Of a DNA stretch of 5,546 nt, positions 1 to 5,546 are shown one piece after another. Under the pieces are notes generated by a model, which worked only from the letters and a program-made list of their open reading frames with translations, made no database searches and was not told the DNA's origin. The stretch covers positions 1-5,546 of the forward strand of contig USEQ01000101.1 of assembly GCA_900553655.1 (NCBI GenBank). The letters run 5' to 3'. The translations under genes were made by a program, and so were the position numbers. This stretch comes from an uncultured Slackia sp. Lineage in GTDB: Bacteria; Actinomycetota; Coriobacteriia; Coriobacteriales; Eggerthellaceae. Positions within the stretch are counted from its first letter, which is position 1; each line of letters begins with the position of its first letter.

Positions 1-768
1 GTGACGCCATCGTCTATCATGCGCGACGTCGCATGCGATATACGCCCGTTTGTGAGCGAGGATGCGCCGATCATCATCTGCTCGAAGGGCGTTGAGGCCG
101 GCACCGGTCTTCTTCCCGTTCAGGTGTTCGAGCAAGAACTCGGAAACGCGTCGCGTCTTGCTGCGCTCACGGGGCCGAATCATGCCGAGGAAGTCATCAA
201 GGGCATTGCCTCGGGTACGGTCATCGCGTCTTCCCATCGCGATACGGCGCTGTTCTTCCAGCGGCTTTTCGCAACCGATACCTTCCGTACGTACGTAAGC
301 GACGATGTTGTGGGCGCCGAGATATGCGCCGCTTTCAAGAATATTATCGCCATCGCCGTAGGCGCTTCGTACGGAATCGGACTGGGAGACAACACCGCTG
401 CCTTGATTATGACGCGCGGCCTTGCCGAAATGAGCCGCCTTGTCGAGGCGTGCGGCGGTACGGCTATGACGTGCTTGGGATTGGCTGGCGTGGGCGACCT
501 CATAGCTACTTGCACAAGCGAGCATTCGCGCAATCGCACGTTCGGATATCGTCTGGCCACCGGAACGACGCTTGAGCAATACCGCGAAGAGACCCATATG
601 GTCGTCGAAGGGGCGCTTGCCTGCAAGACGATCGATTTCCTTGCGAAAGCTCATCAAGTCGAGCTTCCCATCACTGAGATGGTTCGTTCTGTTTTGTGGG
701 AGCAGGTCGATTTTCACGAAGCGGCTGACGCCCTGTTTGAAAGGTCCTTGAAGCCCGAGTTCTATTAG
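1..768 (+). CDS. gpsA: NAD(P)-dependent glycerol-3-phosphate dehydrogenase, 5'-truncated by window edge
   Basis: GpsA reduces dihydroxyacetone phosphate to sn-glycerol 3-phosphate with NAD(P)H in the cytoplasm, supplying the backbone for phospholipids. 255 residues are visible. The family is usually about 330-340 long, so roughly 80 N-terminal residues, including the GxGxxG dinucleotide-binding loop, lie before the window. The GTG at position 1 is an internal codon: the opening V-T-P-S aligns with the internal VPSH motif of E. coli GpsA. Visible landmarks (fragment numbering) are SKGVEAGTG at 28-36, the substrate-side GPNHAEE at 58-64, AAFKNIIAIAVG at 110-121 with the likely catalytic Lys113, GLGDNTAALIMTRGLAEMSRL at 127-147, LAGVGDLIATCTS at 161-173, SRNRTFG at 176-182, VVEGA at 201-205 and LPITE at 222-226. 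The C-terminus ends normally with a TAG stop and the frame is intact, so the gene looks functional. No hairpin with a T-run follows the stop. Confidence 0.97.
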   Translation: MTPSSIMRDVACDIRPFVSEDAPIIICSKGVEAGTGLLPVQVFEQELGNASRLAALTGPNHAEEVIKGIASGTVIASSHRDTALFFQRLFATDTFRTYVSDDVVGAEICAAFKNIIAIAVGASYGIGLGDNTAALIMTRGLAEMSRLVEACGGTAMTCLGLAGVGDLIATCTSEHSRNRTFGYRLATGTTLEQYREETHMVVEGALACKTIDFLAKAHQVELPITEMVRSVLWEQVDFHEAADALFERSLKPEFY

Positions 769-776
769 GCGAGCTT

Positions 777-905
777 ATGACCTGGGAAAACGTATTCTTA
801 TATCCGCTGTTATTCCAGCTCGGGCAAATGCTGCGACGCACGAACGCCGATGAATCGTTTTTCAGCCGTCACTTCGAAAGAAAGACCGAGGAGGTTTTGC
901 TGTGA
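777..905 (+). CDS. Possible 42-aa small protein between gpsA and jetA
   Basis: An ATG opens 8 bases after the gpsA stop and runs 42 codons to a TGA. The last two bases of the gpsA-side gap aside, it fills the whole interval up to jetA. The peptide starts MTWENVFLYPLLFQLGQ and ends FERKTEEVLL. Its first third is hydrophobic and aromatic, the rest is basic and polar, and there is no convincing full membrane span or signal peptide. Its stop overlaps the GTG start of jetA in the tetranucleotide GTGA, the arrangement seen in translationally coupled genes, and the jetA Shine-Dalgarno lies inside its last codons. The ribosome site in front of it (AGGCGAG, 767-773) is weak and close to the ATG. Several TTA/TAT/GTA codons are less GC-biased than in the neighbours. 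I recognise no family. It could be a real small protein, a leader ORF that feeds ribosomes into jetA, or chance. Confidence 0.38.
   Translation: MTWENVFLYPLLFQLGQMLRRTNADESFFSRHFERKTEEVLL
888..894 (+). promoter_or_regulatory. Strong Shine-Dalgarno of jetA
   Basis: GAGGAGG, followed by TT, is an almost perfect anti-16S match. It ends 7 bases before the GTG at 902, which fixes that GTG as the jetA start even though it is not an ATG. It is the strongest ribosome site in the window, and it lies within the 3' end of the preceding small ORF. Confidence 0.85.
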
Positions 906-2416
906 CAATCGACGACGTCCGACCGCTGTCTTTCTCGCTGCGCCGCGATGTCGAGGCTCAGCGGCGGCTTTACGCCGTGCTTTCGTCGCCGAAACGGACG
1001 TTTTACGTTCACGGAATCGTCGTGCTGTGGGACCTGCACTGCGCCAAGCGATGGATTACCAAGGATGATTTCATAGATACGCTTGCGACGCGCTTCGAGA
1101 ACCATCTGATAGAAGGCAAGCTCGGGGTTCGTGACGAATTTCTTGACGAGAATTTCTCGATTGAAGAAGAGGATTGTTCCGACGAGGAGAATCCTTCCCT
1201 GCAGGCACGCATCGTGTTTCGAAGGTTGCACGAGACGGGCTGGTTCGAACTTTTTAAAGACACCGTCGAAGGCAGCCTTCGTACCACGCTGGTCGTCGGA
1301 GAGCGGGCCAGCCGCCTTGCGGAGTTCGTGGCCGCAGAGCAGCGTCATATTCATGCCGATTCCACATCGTGCGTGCTCAATGTGCGCGTGGGCCTTGAGC
1401 ACGCGCAAGGCGCGCTGAACCAGATGAGGTCAAGATCTCGCGGGCTGGACGATGCCGTGCTGCGAAGCGTCGTAGGGCGCGAGCTGTGCGAGGCGCTGAA
1501 AAACGCCCATGAACGCTCCGCCGTGCTCAACGCCAGAATCAGACGGACGTGCCACGAGTTCAAGCTGACTTCCATGAGAATTGCGGGCTGTCGCACCCAA
1601 GACGACCTGCAGATTGTCATGGACGATTACGAACAGAGCCTCTTCGATTCGATCATGCAGCCGCTGCGCATCGAGGACGGGTTCGACCGCAATGGAGATG
1701 CCATCGTGCGCATGCTCGACGCCTGGAGCGGCGATTCCGAGCTGTTGTCGCTCGTGTGCGAGACATCGCGCTTACCGGGCATGCCCGAGGGACTTTCGAG
1801 GCCGTTCGAATTCATCCAAGACGTACGCTACGCCTATGCGGTCAGGGTCAGGGATGCATGGGAATACGCCCTCTCCCTCGAAAAGCGCATCACGTCCGAG
1901 ATGTCGAAGAAGCATCGCATGCTTTTGGGCGGCACGTCGACGATGGCGGCCGCTTACGAACGGGCGATCATGCATATTGCGCAGAGCGACGATGCGCTTG
2001 CGGCTTGTGCGCTCGAAGCCATGCAGCATGTGCTTTTTCTTCCCGATAAAGGGCCTTTCGACGATTCGTGCCTCTCGACGTTTAGAACGCACGACGATGC
2101 GGAGAAGATGAATCGCGTCCGTATTGCCGATCAGGGGGATATGGACACGGTCTGCCGTGCTGATGCCATTGAGGAAAGCGCATTGACGCGTGCGGGAAAG
2201 AAAATGCAACGTATGATTGCGCGTCAGGGTGCGCTGGACGGTTCGTCGCTGCCGCTTTCGAGCCGTGCCGACCGCGTCGAGCAGATGCTGTACGTGCTTG
2301 CGGCCGATTCGAAGGATTCGGCCTATGTCGTGCCTCCGATCGACGACGAGGATCGCGTGGCGTCGGACGGACAGAACATCGCTCGCGTTCGATTCGTGGA
2401 AAGGGCTTCAAGATGA
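902..2416 (+). CDS. jetA: Wadjet defence protein JetA, kleisin (MukF-like) subunit
   Basis: 504 residues, starting at a GTG set by the strong ribosome site just upstream. JetA is the kleisin of the JetABCD complex; it bridges the JetC ATPase heads and carries JetB. Identification rests on remembered family pattern plus context. The N-terminal part (about 20-145) has the look of the JetA winged-helix region: LYAVLSSPKRTFYVHGIVVLW at 23-43, an acidic stretch at 88-97, then the ARIVFRRLHETGW block at 102-114. Residues about 155-345 are predominantly helical in character. A polar, probably flexible stretch at about 380-425 could be the kleisin linker that binds JetB. The last 75 residues (SSRADRVEQMLYVLAA at 453-468) would form the C-terminal domain that contacts a JetC head; these domain limits are inference. 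The length fits known JetA proteins of about 470-500 residues, and it looks most like the Pfam JetA/DUF5716 group, although I cannot settle the Wadjet type. Its TGA overlaps the jetB ATG by 4 bp (ATGA). Confidence 0.85.
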   Translation: MTIDDVRPLSFSLRRDVEAQRRLYAVLSSPKRTFYVHGIVVLWDLHCAKRWITKDDFIDTLATRFENHLIEGKLGVRDEFLDENFSIEEEDCSDEENPSLQARIVFRRLHETGWFELFKDTVEGSLRTTLVVGERASRLAEFVAAEQRHIHADSTSCVLNVRVGLEHAQGALNQMRSRSRGLDDAVLRSVVGRELCEALKNAHERSAVLNARIRRTCHEFKLTSMRIAGCRTQDDLQIVMDDYEQSLFDSIMQPLRIEDGFDRNGDAIVRMLDAWSGDSELLSLVCETSRLPGMPEGLSRPFEFIQDVRYAYAVRVRDAWEYALSLEKRITSEMSKKHRMLLGGTSTMAAAYERAIMHIAQSDDALAACALEAMQHVLFLPDKGPFDDSCLSTFRTHDDAEKMNRVRIADQGDMDTVCRADAIEESALTRAGKKMQRMIARQGALDGSSLPLSSRADRVEQMLYVLAADSKDSAYVVPPIDDEDRVASDGQNIARVRFVERASR

Positions 2417-3066
2417 GGCGGTTCTATCAGATGGAAACGGAAAAGAAGGTCAGGACCGTCTGCGCCATGCTTATTGCGCATCGGTATCTGTGCAAGATGA
2501 AGTGGGTTTCGCAGGAAGGGGAGCGGACGAAGGATATCGCGCCGGAATTCATGTTCTGCAAAGACCACGAAGACGAAGTGCGCGAGCGTCTTGGTTTCGT
2601 GGGATACGACCTCGATCTGGACCCGCAGGGTAATTTCTACATCTGCGCGCCCCAAGACGACGTGGCTGTTCGCTACGAGCGCCTCGACCGTACCGAAACT
2701 CTGTTTTTATTCGGCCTGGCTGTGACGTATGAGAACAAACGTTCCGAAATGGGCCGTTTCGCAACGGTCGATTCCGATATGAACGAGCTTCTGAGCCTTT
2801 TGTGCGTAACGTATCGCGCATTCGAAAAAGAGCCTCCCATTTCCGAGGTCAGGCGCAGTATGTCTCGGTTCGAGCGTGCGGGCATTGTTGCGCGCAAGCG
2901 CGGTCGTTGGTCTGATCTTGATGTGGAGTTTGCAATCCTGCCTGCAATCGCGCATGTTGCCGACCGCGCGACAATCGACGCGTACGAAAAACGGTACGCC
3001 GCGGCGCTCGATGCGATGGGCGACGGTGTGATGGATGATGATGCGGGGGATGACGATGACGAATAA
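2413..3066 (+). CDS. jetB: Wadjet defence protein JetB, KITE (MukE-like) subunit
   Basis: 217 residues, starting at the ATG that overlaps the jetA stop. A purine-rich GGAAAGGG about 7 bases upstream serves as a modest ribosome site, and coupling to jetA is likely. JetB proteins are small tandem winged-helix (KITE) subunits that bind the kleisin JetA and help hold DNA. The size and position between a kleisin and an SMC-like ATPase fit this role. The first helical block (11-36) has KKVRTVCAMLIAHRYLCKMKW. The middle has FGLAVTYENKR at 100-110, and the second helix-turn-helix-like segment is at about 122-165 (MNELLSLLCVTYRAFEK, then SEVRRSMSRFERAGIVARKRGRW), reading like a winged helix with a basic wing. 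The tail (203-217) is strikingly acidic, with Asp at 208-210 and 213-216, and is encoded by the GAT/GAC-rich stretch that also holds the jetC start. It may belong to the DUF4194 or DUF6063 type of JetB; I cannot tell which without a profile search. Confidence 0.82.
   Translation: MRRFYQMETEKKVRTVCAMLIAHRYLCKMKWVSQEGERTKDIAPEFMFCKDHEDEVRERLGFVGYDLDLDPQGNFYICAPQDDVAVRYERLDRTETLFLFGLAVTYENKRSEMGRFATVDSDMNELLSLLCVTYRAFEKEPPISEVRRSMSRFERAGIVARKRGRWSDLDVEFAILPAIAHVADRATIDAYEKRYAAALDAMGDGVMDDDAGDDDDE
3031..3062 (+). repeat. GAT/GAC-rich low-complexity stretch at the jetB/jetC junction
   Basis: Imperfect ATGGATGATGATG followed by GGGGGATGACGATGACGA. In the jetB frame it encodes the Asp-rich C-terminus. 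In the jetC frame it gives ATG codons at 3035, 3038, 3041, 3050 and 3056, after a stop at 3029. A short repeat of this kind can gain or lose units by slippage. Loss of a unit of three would stay harmless to both frames, whereas other lengths would alter the JetB tail or the jetC start. Confidence 0.55.
3045..3049 (+). promoter_or_regulatory. Probable Shine-Dalgarno of jetC
   Basis: GGGGG inside the jetB 3' end stands 6 bases before the ATG at 3056. The same G-run touches the alternative ATG at 3050, far too close to serve it. No comparable purine run precedes the ATGs at 3035-3041. This spacing is the reason for choosing 3056 as the jetC start. Confidence 0.55.
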
Positions 3067-5546
3067 GGGCGTGCAGACGGGCATTTATGCGAGAAAGCTG
3101 CTCGTGGTGAACTGGTCGCTTCATCAGATGAAGCTGTACGAGCCGTTCAGCATCGACGGGTCGGTGTTCGCCGGCGCGAACGGCTCGGGAAAATCCACGG
3201 CATTCGATGCGTTTCTGACCGTTTTGCTGGGAAGCACCAGGCGCTCGAATTACAATCAGGCGTCGAAGTCGCACAGCGCCGACACGCGCAACTTCGCCGA
3301 ATACGTGGTAGGCAGGCGCAAGGGATCTTCGCAGAAGGGCGTGCGCGAAGGCATGGACTTCACGACCCATATTGCCGCCGTATTCTGGGACTCCTTGCGC
3401 GCGTCGGAGGTCACTTTCGGCATGTGCTGCGATTATCGAAGCCGCATAGGCGCGCATGCTCTTGTGCCGAATTATTATTTCTACGAGGGCGGGCTTCCTG
3501 AGAATCGCTTGGTGGAAGATGGCGAGGCGCTCAGCGTGCGCGATACCAAGATTTTTCTGAAGCACCTCGAAGACCAAGGCGTCATTTCGAACGTGCATCT
3601 GTGCGAGTCGAGCTCCGAGTACAATAAGGGGTTTCTTGCCCGCATGGGTTTCAGCGACCCTGGGTATTTCGGTGCATTGAAAAACCTCGTAGCCATCGGC
3701 AAGGACACGCGCATCGAAGACTTTATCTACCGTTACCTATGCGACGGCCGCAGCGTGACGACCGCCGATGACATGAATAGCAATATCGATAGCTGGCAGC
3801 AATGCCGCGAAGACCTCGATCGCGCAATTGAACGCCAGAGCGTGATCGGCCAGGAGCGAGAGCGCTTCGCCGCATGGCGTGCGTCTGAAGACGAGCGTGA
3901 CATCCTCATGCGCGCCCGCATCCTGAGACAGCGTGCCGACCTCGTCGGCGAAATCGAGTCTTTGCGCAAAGAGGAAGAGGAAATCAGGGCGGAGCGTTCG
4001 CGGCTCAATGCGCGCATCGCGGCCCTGGAAGCGCATGCGGACAGCATGGACAGCGAGCGTCAGGCGAAGTGGGACTTGGTTAAAAACGACGATGTCCAAC
4101 GCGAGCGCGGGCGCCTTGCGAAGGATATCGAACGCATCGATATCGAGATCGAACGCTACGAACAGCGCTTCGGCGACGATTTCCGCACGCTCTCCGAGAG
4201 TCTTGCGGTTCTGCGCGAGGTGCGCCGGTCGCCCGGCTTCGCAGAGCTATCCTGTGCCGATACGGTGCAGCGTCTGACATCTGCCTTGGAGGCCGCCGTC
4301 GAACGCGGCATCGGAGCGCTCGAAGAGGGTCCCGATGCGTTCGACCGCCTTGTCAACCTTGCCACCGAAGCATATCAGAAGGCGCAGCGTGAGGAATTTG
4401 CGGTGCTCGACGGGCATCGAGAGGCGTCGGGCCGCCAACTTGAAGCGATGCGGAGGAAAAAGGCCGCCGAAGCGGGGGAGGCGGTGCGCGACGCCGATGC
4501 CGACGCGCTGATCGCATATTTGCGCGACGAGGCGGGGATCAAAGCGACGTGCCTGTGCGATGCAATCGATATCGCCCCTGGCGAACAGGGATGGTGCGCC
4601 GCTGTCGAAGGCATGCTCGGGCGTAGAAGGTCCGATCTTCTGGTGGCGCCCGATTCATTCGCCCGGGCATTTCGCGCGTACGGTTCGTATCGCGGCCGCA
4701 AAACCGTGCGACTCATCGATACGCCGGGCGTCTTGAAGCATATGGAGAAGTCGAAGCGCACAGAAGGCTCGCTCGCGACTAAGGCGATGGCGTGCGAAGG
4801 CCGCTTCGCGAAGGCTGCCACGGCGTATATCGACTGGGCGCTCGGCGATATAGCATGCTGCGCCGACAGGGAAAGCCTGCTTGCGTTCATCAGGGAAAAT
4901 CCTGGGAAATCGGCTGTCACGGCGAATGGAGACTGCTACCGCGGGTTTGCTGTGTACGCGCTTGCCGGCCGCGACCGTCTTCGTTTCATGATAGGGTCGT
5001 CTGCGCAGGAGGCGCGCCGCATCGAGGATATTCGCGACGCCGAGAAGGCCATTGCGGACAACGAGAGGCTCGCGGCCGCCATGTCGGCCCGCCAGGAACT
5101 GCTGCGCTCCATCAAAGCGGCCTGTCCCGACAAGGAGTCGCGTTTCGCGCGCGGGATTGCTTCGATGGCGGAGGATTACGGCAAGCTGGCGTCTGCCAGG
5201 GCGGAAGCGGAGGGCATGCGCGCGGCGCTTGCCGCCTCGGGGTCGAGCGAGTCTGCTTCCGTCATAGAATCGATACGCGCCTTGAAAGACGAAATCGAGT
5301 CCGTGCGCGCTGAATCGGCGCAATGCCAGCGCTCGCTCGGCGATGCCGACCGCCGGGCAAAGAACGCCGCGGCACGTCGTGAGCGATGCGAAGCCGATTT
5401 CGCGAGGGTCGAAGCGGCGAATGTCGCTTTGGGGGAGGAGCGCCTCGAGGAGGCTGCCTGCCGGGAGTGCGCGGCCGGTTCGCTCAAGGACCTCGAAGAG
5501 CGTTCGCGCGCCAAGGCTTCAGCAAGCAGGGAATGCTGGAATGCGC
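3056..5546 (+). CDS. jetC: Wadjet defence protein JetC, SMC/MukB-like ATPase, 3'-truncated by window edge
   Basis: JetC is the motor of Wadjet: a dimer with ATPase heads, long coiled-coil arms and a hinge that extrudes DNA loops. The reading frame is open for 830 codons from the ATG at 3056 to the window end. Full-length JetC is about 1,100 residues, so the C-terminal arm and the head half with the signature motif and Walker B are missing. Near the N-terminus, LLVVNWSLH (15-23) is followed by the Walker A loop GANGSGKST (40-48, Lys46 binding phosphate), then AFDAFLTVLLGS and the NYNQASKS segment. Other head landmarks are DTRNFAEYVVGR (76-87) and RIEDFIYRYL (219-228). Residues about 250-480 are Glu/Arg/Ala-rich coiled coil. 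About 485-640 looks like the globular hinge (ATCLCDAIDIAPGEQGWCAAVEG, RRSDLLVAPDSF, YIDWALGDIACC). The returning coiled coil begins at about 650. The gene overlaps jetB by 11 bp. In-frame ATGs at 3035-3050 would add only 2-7 residues. The N-terminal ABC head rules out an ordinary ABC transporter, and context separates it from MukB or other SMCs. Confidence 0.93.
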   Translation, partial: MTNKGVQTGIYARKLLVVNWSLHQMKLYEPFSIDGSVFAGANGSGKSTAFDAFLTVLLGSTRRSNYNQASKSHSADTRNFAEYVVGRRKGSSQKGVREGMDFTTHIAAVFWDSLRASEVTFGMCCDYRSRIGAHALVPNYYFYEGGLPENRLVEDGEALSVRDTKIFLKHLEDQGVISNVHLCESSSEYNKGFLARMGFSDPGYFGALKNLVAIGKDTRIEDFIYRYLCDGRSVTTADDMNSNIDSWQQCREDLDRAIERQSVIGQERERFAAWRASEDERDILMRARILRQRADLVGEIESLRKEEEEIRAERSRLNARIAALEAHADSMDSERQAKWDLVKNDDVQRERGRLAKDIERIDIEIERYEQRFGDDFRTLSESLAVLREVRRSPGFAELSCADTVQRLTSALEAAVERGIGALEEGPDAFDRLVNLATEAYQKAQREEFAVLDGHREASGRQLEAMRRKKAAEAGEAVRDADADALIAYLRDEAGIKATCLCDAIDIAPGEQGWCAAVEGMLGRRRSDLLVAPDSFARAFRAYGSYRGRKTVRLIDTPGVLKHMEKSKRTEGSLATKAMACEGRFAKAATAYIDWALGDIACCADRESLLAFIRENPGKSAVTANGDCYRGFAVYALAGRDRLRFMIGSSAQEARRIEDIRDAEKAIADNERLAAAMSARQELLRSIKAACPDKESRFARGIASMAEDYGKLASARAEAEGMRAALAASGSSESASVIESIRALKDEIESVRAESAQCQRSLGDADRRAKNAAARRERCEADFARVEAANVALGEERLEEAACRECAAGSLKDLEERSRAKASASRECWNA

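Noticed and set aside
1..3. GTG at position 1 as the gpsA start
   Set aside because: The aligned residues are internal to GpsA and the nucleotide-binding domain would be missing, so the gene begins before the window.
737..765. Possible promoter for jetA, TTGAAA followed 17 bases later by TTCTAT
   Set aside because: The -35 match is fair but the -10 is poor and lies within gpsA codons, so the pair is expected by chance.
775..803. Possible promoter TTATGA with TTATAT at 17-base spacing
   Set aside because: The -35 matches only three of six positions and coincides with the small ORF start, so it is too weak to annotate.
869..1408. Minus-strand open frame of 179 codons opposite jetA
   Set aside because: Antisense to the conserved N-terminal region of jetA, with no ribosome site or recognisable domain.
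1549..2111. Plus-strand frames inside jetA (1549-2049 and 1581-2111)
   Set aside because: Arg/Cys/Ala-rich translations typical of out-of-frame reading, with no start signals, while the jetA frame is continuous through the region.
2849..3598. Minus-strand open frame of 249 codons opposite jetB and jetC
   Set aside because: It lies across two well-supported genes, spans their junction, is His/Arg/Ala-rich with no recognisable motif, and fits the shadow frame expected from GC-rich codon use.
4655..5323. Minus-strand open frame of 222 codons opposite jetC
   Set aside because: Antisense to the hinge and coiled coil of jetC. It is Arg/Ala-rich with no family pattern, and the long frame is explained by the codon bias of jetC.
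3056..5546. jetC as chromosomal MukB, SMC or an RecN/SbcC-type repair ATPase
   Set aside because: The head and hinge pattern and the kleisin-KITE-SMC gene order fit Wadjet better. SbcC would carry a zinc hook CxxC, which is not seen at the apex.

Overview
The window looks like the chromosome of a GC-rich bacterium. The GpsA fragment, with its THMVVEGA stretch and SRNRTFG motif, reminds me most of Coriobacteriia (Eggerthella/Slackia-like Actinomycetota). That placement comes from remembered family resemblance and codon choice, so it is tentative. Every confident gene lies on the + strand and the window is almost entirely coding.

Layout: (1) Positions 1-768 hold the 3' three-quarters of gpsA, the NAD(P)-dependent glycerol-3-phosphate dehydrogenase of phospholipid synthesis; its start lies before the window. 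(2) After 8 bases comes a possible 42-codon gene (777-905), whose stop overlaps the GTG start of the next gene. (3) Positions 902 to 5546 hold three overlapping genes that I read as jetA, jetB and jetC of a Wadjet system. Wadjet is an SMC/condensin-like machine (MukF-, MukE- and MukB-like subunits) that with the nuclease JetD recognises and cleaves closed circular DNA, giving immunity to plasmids. jetC is cut by the window end after 830 codons, and jetD would be expected just beyond.

How they work together (family knowledge): the JetC dimer with its ATPase heads and long coiled-coil arms extrudes DNA loops. JetA is the kleisin that bridges the heads, JetB is the KITE subunit bound to JetA, and JetD cuts the DNA. 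Here the genes are joined by overlaps of 3 bp (GTGA, small ORF/jetA), 4 bp (ATGA, jetA/jetB) and 11 bp (jetB/jetC), which suggests coupled translation from one transcript. I see no terminator after gpsA and no convincing promoter before jetA. The defence operon therefore either reads through from gpsA or uses a weak promoter inside the end of gpsA or the small ORF.

The system is a known type, not a new one. The open points are the small leader ORF, the acidic JetB tail that overlaps a run of possible jetC starts, and the placement directly behind a housekeeping gene. No RNA genes, mobile elements, CRISPR arrays or attachment sites were seen.
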